Source: Alphaproteobacteria bacterium
GTDB lineage: Bacteria > Pseudomonadota > Alphaproteobacteria > Caulobacterales > Hyphomonadaceae
NCBI GenBank assembly: GCA_018827375.1
Contig: JAHJYW010000032.1
Span: 62,001-126,000, forward strand
DNA: 64,000 nucleotides
Reading direction: 5' to 3'
In this document: one piece after another, positions 11,317 to 19,705 of the stretch
How the letters are laid out: the number at the start of each line of letters is the position of its first letter
How positions within the stretch are numbered: position 1 is the first letter of the stretch
Notes under the pieces: model-generated
Databases searched by the model: none
What the model was told of the DNA's origin: nothing
What the model saw: the letters and a program-made list of their open reading frames with translations, nothing else
Translations under genes and position numbers: made by a program

Positions 11317-12645
11317 TCAGGCCTGCTTGCCGGTCAAGCCGGCGAGCCAGTTGAAGGAATCCTTTGGGGTGCGCTTGAGCGTTTCAAAATCGACATGCGT
11401 CACGCCGAACCGCGTCGTGTAGCCCTTCGCCCATTCGAAATTGTCGAGCATTGACCAGACGAAGTAGCCCCGCACATCGGCGCCTGCCGCGCGCGCTTCC
11501 AGCAAGGCGGCCAGATAGCGGTCAATGAAGTCGATACGCACATCATCCTTCACGCGCCCTTGCGCGTCTGGCTCGGCCAGATCGGCAACCCCGTTTTCGG
11601 TGATGAAGATTGGCAGGCTGTATCTTTCTGCCGTCTCGATCAGGATGTCGCGGAAGCCTTCCGGGGAGGCATTCCAGCCCATCAGGGTAATCTCGGTGTC
11701 CTCCGGCGGGTTCTCCCAGCGATAGCCTGCGGGGCTGTCATCGGCACTCGCGTATAGCGGGGAGTAATGGTTGAGACCGAACCAGTCGAGCTTCTGGTTG
11801 ATCAGGTCTTCATCGCCTGGTCGCACGCGATCACCCAGCGCCGCCGACACGATGGGATCGTATTTGCCGAGGATCATCGGATCAGCGAAGGCGCGGTTCC
11901 ACCAGGCGTCGAGCCGGGCGGCGGCCAAGCGGTTGGCGTCAGTTTCCTCGCGCGGTAGGCAGGGCTGCATGTTCGGGACAACACCCAGCTGTGCATGCGC
12001 TGGCAAGCTGGCTCGTAGCGCCTGAATGGCCGCGCCATGGGCAAGGTTCACACCATGGACCATGTCGCGATACAGATCATAATCGCGGATGCCTGGCGCG
12101 TGGATGCCCATCTTGTAGCCGAACATGGCGAAGACATTGGGTTCGTTGAAAGTGGCCCAGTGCGTAATGCGGTCGCCTAACCGGTCGGCCATGAGGCTTG
12201 CGTAGTTTGCAAACAATGGCGCAATCTCGCGGCTGGTCCAGCCCTTGCCGGCTTCGTGCAGGGCGAGGGGAAGGTCCCAGTGATAGAGGCAGGCCCAGGG
12301 CGCGATGCCGTTTTCGAGCAGGCTGTCGGTCAGGCGGTCGTAGAAATCGAGCCCGGCCTCATTGGGCTGGCCCTTGCCTTCGGGCAGGACCCGGCTCCAC
12401 GAGAAGGAGAACCGGTAGGCATCCAGCCCGAGCTGGCGCATAAGGCCGACGTCTTCGCGGTAGCGGTTATAGTGGTCGCAAGCGACGTCACCCGTGTCGC
12501 CGTTGTCTATCCGCCCCGGCTCGCGACAGAAGGCGTCCCATATGCTTGGCGCGCGGCCGTCAACATCATGGGCGCCCTCTATCTGGTAGGAGGCGGTCGA
12601 TGCACCCCAGATGAAATCCTTCGGAAAGTCACCTGGCTTGACCAT
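11317..12645 (-). CDS. Glycoside hydrolase family 1 beta-glucosidase
   Basis: 442-residue (beta/alpha)8-barrel retaining beta-glycosidase. The acid/base Glu is in ATFNEPNVFAMFGY and the nucleophile Glu in PIFITENGVADL. The N-terminal DFIWGASTASYQIEGA is the family hallmark. No signal peptide, so it acts in the cytoplasm. Its ATG is one base after the stop of the upstream acyl-CoA synthetase (TGA C ATG), implying translational coupling, an unexpected metabolic pairing. Confidence 0.95.
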   Translation of the reverse strand: MVKPGDFPKDFIWGASTASYQIEGAHDVDGRAPSIWDAFCREPGRIDNGDTGDVACDHYNRYREDVGLMRQLGLDAYRFSFSWSRVLPEGKGQPNEAGLDFYDRLTDSLLENGIAPWACLYHWDLPLALHEAGKGWTSREIAPLFANYASLMADRLGDRITHWATFNEPNVFAMFGYKMGIHAPGIRDYDLYRDMVHGVNLAHGAAIQALRASLPAHAQLGVVPNMQPCLPREETDANRLAAARLDAWWNRAFADPMILGKYDPIVSAALGDRVRPGDEDLINQKLDWFGLNHYSPLYASADDSPAGYRWENPPEDTEITLMGWNASPEGFRDILIETAERYSLPIFITENGVADLAEPDAQGRVKDDVRIDFIDRYLAALLEARAAGADVRGYFVWSMLDNFEWAKGYTTRFGVTHVDFETLKRTPKDSFNWLAGLTGKQA

Positions 12646-12646
12646 G

Positions 12647-14194
12647 TCAGACGATCCGGCTGCCTGTCTTGCCCCAGTAGCGGTCGCGGATGAGGCGCTT
12701 GTAGAGCTTGCCAGTCGGGTGACGCGGCAGTTCGGGATCGAAGTCGATCGATCTTGGGCATTTGATCTTCGAGAGGTTGGCCAGGCAGAAGGCCATCAGC
12801 TCCGCCGCGAGTTCCTCGGATGGCGCCTGGCCGGCAGCAGGTTGAACGACAGCCTTCACGGACTCGCCGAACTCTTCATCGGGTACACCGATCACTGCGC
12901 AGTCAGCGACCTTTGGATGCGTGATCAGGATGTTCTCGCACTCCTGCGGATAGATGTTCACACCGCCGGAAATGATCATGAAGGCCTTGCGGTCTGTCAG
13001 GTAGAGATAGCCGTCTTCATCCACCTTGCCGACATCGCCCAGCGAGGACCAGTCAGCATGCGTGGCGTGAAGCGCGCCTTTCGATTTCTCCGGGTCATTA
13101 TGATAGGTCGGCGGAACCGTGCCGCCGAAATAGACCTGGCCTTCCTCGCCGACTGGCACTTCATTGCCCTGCTCGTCGCAGATGTGAACCTCACCGTGCA
13201 CGGGCTTTCCGACTGTGCCCTTGTGGGTCAGCCATTCGGCGCTGCGGGCCCAAGTCATGCCGTTGCCTTCGGAGCCGGCATAGTATTCGTCGATGATCGG
13301 CCCCCACCAGGCAATCATCTGCTCCTTGATCGGGATCGGGCACGGGGCGGCGGCGTGAATGGCGAATTGCAGGCTCGACACGTCATACTTGGCGCGCACT
13401 TCCGGCGGCAGTTTCAGCATCTTGACGAACATGGTCGGCACAAGCTGCGAGTGCGTGGCGTGATATGTCTCGACCAGACGCAGATACGTCTCAGGATCAA
13501 ACTTCTCCATGATGACGAGTGACGCGCCGATCTTGGTCATCGACATGCTCCAGCGCAGCGGCGCGGCATGATAGAGCGGTGCTGGCGACAGGTAGACTGA
13601 CTCTTCGGTGACGCCGGCCAGGCCGCGGCAGATCTGGACAAGCACATTGTCGGCATCGATGGGCATGCCGCGCTCAAGCGCCGGGCGAATTCCCTTTGGG
13701 CGGCCTGTCGTGCCAGAGGAATAGAGCATGTCCGTGCCGGCCATTTCGTCAGGAACGGGTGTAACCGGGAACTTCGACTGGAGCGTCTCAAGCGCGGTGA
13801 AGCCTGGAATCTCGCCGTCGATCGACCAGTAATTGCCGAGCTTGGTAATGCTCTTCACCTGTTCGGCGATGGCCGACTTGTGGGCATCGGCGATCAGGAG
13901 CTTCGAGCCGGAATCCTCGATAATGTATTGAACCTCGGGCGGTGTCAGCCGTGAGGAGATACACACGAAGTAGAGGCCGGAGCGCTGGGCAGCCCAGCAG
14001 ACTTCGAAATAGCGGGCCGAATTTTCAGCGAACAGGGCAATCGTGTCGCCCGGCTGGCAGCCCGCTTCGCGCAGCGCATGGGCGATCTGGTTGGAGCGCT
14101 CGTCCAGCTGGCGAAAGGTAACGACCTCGCCGCTGCCTGCCATCGTGTAAGCGGGGTGATCAGGCCGGGATTTGGCGTGATGAAAGGGGTGCAT
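12647..14194 (-). CDS. AMP-dependent acyl-CoA synthetase (FadD-like)
   Basis: 515-residue member of the ANL adenylate-forming superfamily; activates a carboxylic acid to its CoA thioester. The P-loop-like A3 motif is YSSGTTGRPKGI, the A5 region is YYAGSEGNG, the hinge region is YLTDRKAFMIISGGVNIYPQ and the C-terminal Lys is in PRHPTGKLYKR. Start at 14194 with a GGAGAGAG site. It probably forms a two-gene unit with the GH1 gene. Substrate unknown; the SEGNG motif is common in medium-chain or aromatic acid ligases of alphaproteobacteria. Confidence 0.9.
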   Translation of the reverse strand: MHPFHHAKSRPDHPAYTMAGSGEVVTFRQLDERSNQIAHALREAGCQPGDTIALFAENSARYFEVCWAAQRSGLYFVCISSRLTPPEVQYIIEDSGSKLLIADAHKSAIAEQVKSITKLGNYWSIDGEIPGFTALETLQSKFPVTPVPDEMAGTDMLYSSGTTGRPKGIRPALERGMPIDADNVLVQICRGLAGVTEESVYLSPAPLYHAAPLRWSMSMTKIGASLVIMEKFDPETYLRLVETYHATHSQLVPTMFVKMLKLPPEVRAKYDVSSLQFAIHAAAPCPIPIKEQMIAWWGPIIDEYYAGSEGNGMTWARSAEWLTHKGTVGKPVHGEVHICDEQGNEVPVGEEGQVYFGGTVPPTYHNDPEKSKGALHATHADWSSLGDVGKVDEDGYLYLTDRKAFMIISGGVNIYPQECENILITHPKVADCAVIGVPDEEFGESVKAVVQPAAGQAPSEELAAELMAFCLANLSKIKCPRSIDFDPELPRHPTGKLYKRLIRDRYWGKTGSRIV

Positions 14195-14302
14195 ATGCGT
14201 CTCTCTCCATGGATGCAGGGACCACTCTTCGGGGCCACCTCAGATTTTGGTCGAACTTAACTACCCCGCGCTCCGCGTCCACTGCCGACGCAGGGGAAAG
14301 CG

Positions 14303-14887
14303 CTAAAAGCTGCGGGTCCAGTAGTGCATCCTGTGAACAATCTTAGGCCCGTCTGGCGTTTCCGGCCAGTCGAAATGACTAAGGGCGCCAGCGAGCTGCT
14401 TGTAGCCACGCGCTGTCCAGAAGGAATCGAGTGGGCTGTATCCATCCGGACGAAGGGGATGATCGGCCGGCCGTTCAACCGCACAGAAACACGCCCGCTT
14501 GTAGCCAAGCGCGAGGGCATGGGCTTCGCGGGCATCAAAGAAGGCATGCCCGATGCCTTCGCCGCGGTAGGCTGGCAGGAGCACCGACTCGCCAAAATAG
14601 AACATCGTTGTCAGGTCAATCCCGGCATCAACAAGCGGCTCGGCGAATTCGACATGGTGCCCGGTGAGCGCTGAGCCCGTCGCGCAGCCGACAATCACAT
14701 TGTCGGCATTCGTTGCGGTCACGATGAGTGCGTCGGGGGCTTTTGAGAATGTGTGCAGGTAGTCGAGTTCATAGCCCTCGCTGCCAGCATAGAGATAAGG
14801 ATAGGCGCGGAAGACCTCGATGCGCAGGCGGGCGAGGGCAGGCAGCGCCTGTTCCATTTCCCCACCTGTCAACGCGCGGATTTTCAT
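14303..14887 (-). CDS. GNAT-family N-acetyltransferase
   Basis: 194-residue acyltransferase. The acetyl-CoA pyrophosphate loop (motif A) is visible as YRGEGIGHAFFDAREAHA near residue 110. Start at 14887, where ATGA overlaps the stop of the upstream NTF2-like gene by 4 nt; this places it last in a four-gene overlapping operon. The longer open frame (start 14905) would overlap more and is less likely. The acceptor substrate is unknown. Confidence 0.85.
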   Translation of the reverse strand: MKIRALTGGEMEQALPALARLRIEVFRAYPYLYAGSEGYELDYLHTFSKAPDALIVTATNADNVIVGCATGSALTGHHVEFAEPLVDAGIDLTTMFYFGESVLLPAYRGEGIGHAFFDAREAHALALGYKRACFCAVERPADHPLRPDGYSPLDSFWTARGYKQLAGALSHFDWPETPDGPKIVHRMHYWTRSF

Positions 14888-15282
14888 GACACCTGCCGGA
14901 TCCATTCCTGAAGATTGTAATAGGTCGTCACGCGCGTGATTTCGTCATCATTGATCTCGAAGAAGGCGCCTGCTGGCAGGCGGTAGTCCTGGCCATGAGC
15001 CGGCGGTAGTCCGTCATCGGTTTTCTTGTAGATGCCGTTGACGATGAACTCGGCAGCGGCGCGCGTGCCGTCTGCTGATGTCATGATCGCCATGCCTGTC
15101 AGGTTCTCGTCATAGCATTCGTCCATGTGCGCGATGAAGGCCGCGAACTTTTCCTTGCCGCCGCGGCGCACACCCTCGTTCACATCATGGCTCAGCGTAT
15201 CGCTGACGCAGGCGAGCATGCCGTCCCAGTCCTTGGCATTGAAGGCGGAATAGTAGCGGGCAACGAGGTCTGCGGGACTCAT
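14884..15282 (-). CDS. NTF2-like/SnoaL-type protein (ketosteroid isomerase-related)
   Basis: 132 residues forming a cone-shaped NTF2 fold: LVARYYSAFNAKDWDGML at the start and AGAFFEINDDEITRVTTYYN at the end. Family members include isomerases, cyclases and hydratases with a hydrophobic pocket. It overlaps both the sterol-desaturase gene before it and the GNAT gene after it by 4 nt (ATGA), so it is translated together with them. The reaction is unknown. Confidence 0.85.
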   Translation of the reverse strand: MSPADLVARYYSAFNAKDWDGMLACVSDTLSHDVNEGVRRGGKEKFAAFIAHMDECYDENLTGMAIMTSADGTRAAAEFIVNGIYKKTDDGLPPAHGQDYRLPAGAFFEINDDEITRVTTYYNLQEWIRQVS

Positions 15283-16259
15283 GCGTTTTGGTTTCCTGTG
15301 CGCGGCAGGCCGGGTGTCCCGGCAAGTTCCGGATGTTGCGAGAGGTAGGCTGCCTTCAGTTCGATCGAGCGGTTATGGTGACCGTCCGGGCTCCATCCCG
15401 GCGCATTGATCGCCCGGCGCACCCAGCGGTCTGGCCGTAGGCCGTCCCGCGCACAATCGCGCAGCAGGCCGCCCAGTTCGTGAAAGGCGATGATGAAAGG
15501 GTTATAGGTCTGAAGCGGTTTCACGATGCCGTAGACCGGCTTTTCCTGATCGAGTTCGGGCACGAAGGTGCCGAACATCTTGTCCCAGGTGATGAATACG
15601 CCAGCATAGTTGGAATCCAGGTAGCGTGGATTGGTGGCGTGGTGCACGCGGTGATGCGATGGCGTGTTGAACACAGCCTCGAACCAGCCGGGCATACGGT
15701 CGATGGCTTCTGTATGGATCCAGAACTGATAGATCAGGTTCAGCCCGCCGACGAAGAAAATCACAAAGGGATGGAAGCCGATCAGCACCATCGGTATGCC
15801 GACGAGAATCAGGCCGGTGAACGGTCCGAACCAGGGCTGGCGCAGGGCTGTCGTCAGATTGTAATGCGTACTGGAATGGTGCGTGACGTGCTCCATCCAG
15901 AACCAGCGCATCCGATGCGCCAGCCTGTGTTTCCAGTAATAGGTGAAGTCATACAGCACAAAGGCCAGCAGGCAGCTCCACCACGTGAACGGGATGCCGT
16001 CGAAGCCCCAGCCCGAGATCATCGAGACGGAGAAATGGTAAGGCCAGGCCAACATCATCAACCAGATCGTGACCATGCCTGTGAGCGTGTTGACCACGAC
16101 ATTCCCAATGCCCATGGCCATCGACGCGACAGCGTCTTTTGTCTCGTATCGCCCCTTGGCGCGCCCGGTGCGCACGGCCCACCATTCCCAGATAACCGAG
16201 ATCAGGAAGACGGGTGCCGCGAGCGTCGTCGGCTGTATCGTGGCGAGCCATTCCGGCAT
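15279..16259 (-). CDS. Sterol desaturase / fatty acid hydroxylase superfamily membrane enzyme
   Basis: 326-residue integral membrane di-iron oxygenase. Three histidine boxes are visible: HRLAH, HVTHH (followed by SSTHYN) and HRVHH, with about four to five hydrophobic spans in residues 10-190. Such enzymes hydroxylate or desaturate lipids using O2. It starts inside the stop of the amidohydrolase (TAATG) and overlaps the NTF2-like gene by 4 nt. A lipid substrate is inferred from the family; the specific lipid is unknown. Confidence 0.9.
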   Translation of the reverse strand: MPEWLATIQPTTLAAPVFLISVIWEWWAVRTGRAKGRYETKDAVASMAMGIGNVVVNTLTGMVTIWLMMLAWPYHFSVSMISGWGFDGIPFTWWSCLLAFVLYDFTYYWKHRLAHRMRWFWMEHVTHHSSTHYNLTTALRQPWFGPFTGLILVGIPMVLIGFHPFVIFFVGGLNLIYQFWIHTEAIDRMPGWFEAVFNTPSHHRVHHATNPRYLDSNYAGVFITWDKMFGTFVPELDQEKPVYGIVKPLQTYNPFIIAFHELGGLLRDCARDGLRPDRWVRRAINAPGWSPDGHHNRSIELKAAYLSQHPELAGTPGLPRTGNQNA

Positions 16260-17563
16260 TATTTGGGGGCCGCTATGATGGCGCCATCCTGCTTGTAGAT
16301 GTGGCCATCCTTCATGATGAAATCGACCTGTTCAAGGATTGAAATGTCCTTGAGGGGATCCCCGCTGACGGCGACCATGTCTGCCGCGCAACCGACATCC
16401 AGACAGCCGAGCATGCCGGTCTTGCCGAGTGCGTCTGCGGCGCTGGACGTTGCAGCGGTGATTGCCTGCAGCGGTGTCATGCCGAACTGGACCATGCGCG
16501 AGAACTGTTTCGGGTTGTCACCATGCGGATAGACGCCTGAGTCCGACCCGAACACCATCTTCACGCCAGCCTTGTTGGCGGCGGTGAAGCTGGCGCGCTG
16601 GATCTTGGAAATCTCCCGCTCCTTGTCCATGGATTCGGGCAGGACGCCGTTCTTCTCGCCTTCGGCCAGCGTATACTCGGTGTTGTAAATGTCCATCGAG
16701 AGATAGGCGCCCTTTTCCTTGGCGAGCGCGATCGTCTCGTCATCAAGTATGCTCGCATGTTCGATCGTATCGACCCCGGCGAGCAGGGCATTGCGGATAC
16801 CGACGGTGCCGTGCGCGTGGCTGGCGACCTTCAGGCCGCGTGCGTGCGCTTCGTCGACAGCCGCGGTGAGTTCTTCAAGCGTGCCTTGGGCCGCGCCGAG
16901 GGACGTTCCCTTCGAGAACACGCCGCCGGTGGAGCAGGTCTTGATGAGATCGACGCCATACTTGATGTTCTCGCGCACCTGCGCCCGCATTTCCCACGGG
17001 CTGTTGGCCACGCGCTCGCCCTTCAGGGCGTATTCCGAGGGCAAAAGGTTGCGGTCTGAGCAATGCCCGCCGGTGATGCCGACGGGCGGGCCGGACACGT
17101 ACATGCGCGGGCCAGGCACTTCGCCTTCGTTGATCGCGTCACGAAGGGCAACATCGCCATAGCTGCCAGCGCCGACATTGCGGACGGTCGTGAAGCCGGC
17201 CAGCAGCGTGCGACGCGCATTCTTGACGCCCTTGATGGCGTGACGCTCGTCAGAGAGGGCCAGCGAGGCATAGCCGCCATCTTCCGGGTCGCTTGTCAGG
17301 TGCGTGTGCATGTCGATGAAGCCCGGCATGATCGTCTCGGATGACAGGTCGATCAGGGTGGCGCCGCGAGGCACTTTGAGTGCGCTCTGGGTGCCGGTCG
17401 CCGTCACCTTGCCCTCGTCGACCACCAGGGCGACGTCTTTCAGGACTTTACCGGTTACGGGATCAACCAGGCTGCCGGCCTTGACGTAGACCGGAGCCGC
17501 CTGGGCGGCGGCGCCTGCAACGAGGAGGGCGGTCGATAGGACGAGGGCGCGGGAAAACAGCAT
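16259..17563 (-). CDS. Exported amidohydrolase (imidazolonepropionase/Xaa-Pro dipeptidase-like)
   Basis: 434 residues with an N-terminal signal peptide (cleavage near AQAAP) and a metal-dependent TIM-barrel hydrolase. Metal motifs are FIDMHTHLT at about residue 86, KVASHAHG, DTIEHAS and the late Asp in VFGSDSGVYPHG. Relatives cleave dipeptides or cyclic amides in the periplasm. First gene of the overlapping four-gene operon. The start codon at 17563 has an AAGG-type site upstream. Confidence 0.9.
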   Translation of the reverse strand: MLFSRALVLSTALLVAGAAAQAAPVYVKAGSLVDPVTGKVLKDVALVVDEGKVTATGTQSALKVPRGATLIDLSSETIMPGFIDMHTHLTSDPEDGGYASLALSDERHAIKGVKNARRTLLAGFTTVRNVGAGSYGDVALRDAINEGEVPGPRMYVSGPPVGITGGHCSDRNLLPSEYALKGERVANSPWEMRAQVRENIKYGVDLIKTCSTGGVFSKGTSLGAAQGTLEELTAAVDEAHARGLKVASHAHGTVGIRNALLAGVDTIEHASILDDETIALAKEKGAYLSMDIYNTEYTLAEGEKNGVLPESMDKEREISKIQRASFTAANKAGVKMVFGSDSGVYPHGDNPKQFSRMVQFGMTPLQAITAATSSAADALGKTGMLGCLDVGCAADMVAVSGDPLKDISILEQVDFIMKDGHIYKQDGAIIAAPK

Positions 17564-17714
17564 AGTAAGGCCTTTTTCAGGTAGGATTCGGGCCGACTAT
17601 CAGGGCCAAATTGCCGGGCGGTCAACCCGGGCACCGCTTTCCCCTGCGACGCGCTTGACCTGTGGCGTCTGGCAGGCAGTGTGTGGCCAGCAATTGCCCA
17701 AAGGGAGATACAAC

Positions 17715-18626
17715 ATGGCACAGCCAAAACAGTTCGAGCAGATTATCCTGGATATCGAGGATGGCGTTGCCATTCTGACGCTCAACCGCCCCGAAAAGAT
17801 GAACGCCTTCACGGGCAAGATGATGTACGAAATGATCGAGGCGTTCGACATCACGGACGCCGACGACAGCGTGCGCGCCGTTATCGTGACCGGCTCGGGC
17901 GACCGTGCTTTCTGCGCGGGTGCAGACCTCTCCGAGGGCGCCAAGACATTCGATTATGATGCGCGCGCCACGACCGGCGAAGAAGGCCGCTCACAGGACG
18001 TCGACATTCAGCGTGACGGTGGTGGCCGTGTGACCCTGCGTATCTTCAACAGCCTGAAGCCCGTGATCGGCGCCATCAATGGCGCGGCTGTGGGCATCGG
18101 TGTGACGATGCAGCTGCCCATGGACATCCGCATCGCGTCAGACAATGCGCGCTTCGGCTTCGTGTTCAACCGCCGTGGCATAAACCCGGAAGCAGCCTCC
18201 AGCTGGTTCCTGCCGCGCCTCGTCGGCATCCAGCAGGCGCTCGCCTGGTGCTATTCCGGCCGTGTGTTCCCGGCTTCTGAAGCGCTTTCCGGCGGCCTCG
18301 TGCTGTCCGTGCACCCGCAGGCCGAACTGCTCGATGTCGCCAAGGCCATGGCGCGCGAGATTGCCGACAATACGGCTGCGGTTTCCACGTCGCTGACCCG
18401 TCAGATGATGTGGCGCATGCTGGGCGCCAGCCATCCAATGGAAGCGCACATCGTTGATTCCGCCGCGATCTACTCGCGTGGCAAGACGCCGGACGCAAAA
18501 GAGGGCGTCATGAGCTTCCTCGAGAAGCGCAAGCCGGAATACCCGGTAAAAGTATCCGACGGCATGCCAAACTTCTTCCCCTGGTGGGACGAGCCTGAGT
18601 TCGAGTGGATCGGCGGCAAGGACTAA
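17715..18626 (+). CDS. Enoyl-CoA hydratase/isomerase (crotonase family)
   Basis: 303 residues. The crotonase fold is shown by ILTLNRPEKMNAF, oxyanion-hole loop AFCAGADLSEG and GAINGAAVGIGVTMQLP. The region after the FNRRGINPEAASSW segment carries the position of the catalytic Glu. Start at 17715 after AAGGGAGATACAAC; upstream codons are not crotonase-like. The next gene (epoxide hydrolase) starts 5 bp after its stop, so the two form an operon, divergent from the amidohydrolase operon. Slightly longer than usual because of an insert around residues 85-105. Confidence 0.9.
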   Translation: MAQPKQFEQIILDIEDGVAILTLNRPEKMNAFTGKMMYEMIEAFDITDADDSVRAVIVTGSGDRAFCAGADLSEGAKTFDYDARATTGEEGRSQDVDIQRDGGGRVTLRIFNSLKPVIGAINGAAVGIGVTMQLPMDIRIASDNARFGFVFNRRGINPEAASSWFLPRLVGIQQALAWCYSGRVFPASEALSGGLVLSVHPQAELLDVAKAMAREIADNTAAVSTSLTRQMMWRMLGASHPMEAHIVDSAAIYSRGKTPDAKEGVMSFLEKRKPEYPVKVSDGMPNFFPWWDEPEFEWIGGKD

Positions 18627-18631
18627 CCGCC

Positions 18632-19600
18632 ATGACGCCGGAATTCCAGTTCGTTGAAACCAATGGCGTAAAGATCCGTGTGGCCGTGGCGGGGGAAGGG
18701 CCTTTGGTCGTTCTCGTGCACGGCTTCCCGGAGAGCTGGTATTCCTGGCGTCACCAGATCGAGGGGCTGTCCAAGGCGGGCTACCGTGTCGCCGCGCTGG
18801 ACGTGCGCGGTTATGGTGGCTCCGACAGGCCGCATGCTGTCGAGGCCTATGACATGGAAAGCCTCACCGGCGATGTGGCCGGCGTGGCGAAGGCCCTTTC
18901 GCCCGGCGAGAAGGCTGTGGTCGTCGGCCATGACTGGGGATCGCCGATTGCCTGGAATACGGCCCGGCTGCATGCGGACACGTTCCGTGCTGTGGCGGGC
19001 CTCTCCGTGCCCTACATCCCACCGGGCGAGATCGTGTTCATTGATGCGGTGAAGGCGTTCTTCACCGCGCGAGGACTGTTCTTCTATCAGGTCTATTTTC
19101 AGGATCAGGGCCCACCAGAGGCCGAGTTGGAAAACGACTCTGCCGAAACGATCCGCAAGTTCTACTACGCCATCTCGGGTGACGCGCCCGAGGGCACCTG
19201 GCCCACCGACAAGAAACATGGCGACACGCTGCTCCACCGCCTGCCGGAGCCGCCCATGCCGCTGCCATGGCTGTCGGAAGAGGATGTCGCCTATTACGAC
19301 TCGCAGTTCCGCCAGTCCGGCTTTCGCGGCCCGCTCAACCGGTATCGCAACTGGCACCGCGACCATGCTTACCTCACAGGGCATAGCGCGCCGATGACCA
19401 TCGCCCAGCCATCGCTCTATATTGGCGGCACCAAGGATCTCGTGCTGAAGATGTCGCCGGGCGACATGCTGGCAGCTATGAAGGCGAGCCTTGGCGACCT
19501 GCGCGGCGCGACCTTGCTCGAAGGCTGCGGCCACTGGACCCAGCAGGAGCGGCCTGAGGAGGTCAACAAACTCCTCCTGGATTGGCTTGGCGGATTGTAG
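18632..19600 (+). CDS. Alpha/beta hydrolase, epoxide hydrolase-like
   Basis: 322 residues. HGFPESWYSWRHQ gives the oxyanion motif, VVGHDWGSPIAW carries the Asp nucleophile typical of epoxide hydrolases, and GCGHWTQQERPEEVN carries the catalytic His. The cap domain holds Tyr residues (FYQVYFQ, RYRNWHRD) that could activate the epoxide. It could open epoxides to diols. Immediately follows a crotonase gene. Confidence 0.88.
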   Translation: MTPEFQFVETNGVKIRVAVAGEGPLVVLVHGFPESWYSWRHQIEGLSKAGYRVAALDVRGYGGSDRPHAVEAYDMESLTGDVAGVAKALSPGEKAVVVGHDWGSPIAWNTARLHADTFRAVAGLSVPYIPPGEIVFIDAVKAFFTARGLFFYQVYFQDQGPPEAELENDSAETIRKFYYAISGDAPEGTWPTDKKHGDTLLHRLPEPPMPLPWLSEEDVAYYDSQFRQSGFRGPLNRYRNWHRDHAYLTGHSAPMTIAQPSLYIGGTKDLVLKMSPGDMLAAMKASLGDLRGATLLEGCGHWTQQERPEEVNKLLLDWLGGL

Positions 19601-19705
19601 GGTCGGTGCGGGATAGGGATAAATAATTCATCCTGGAGTTGTTTTATCTTGCGTTTACGGCGTCATTGGTTCAGCCCGATTTAAACAGCGGGGGGCCGTG
19701 CGCCA

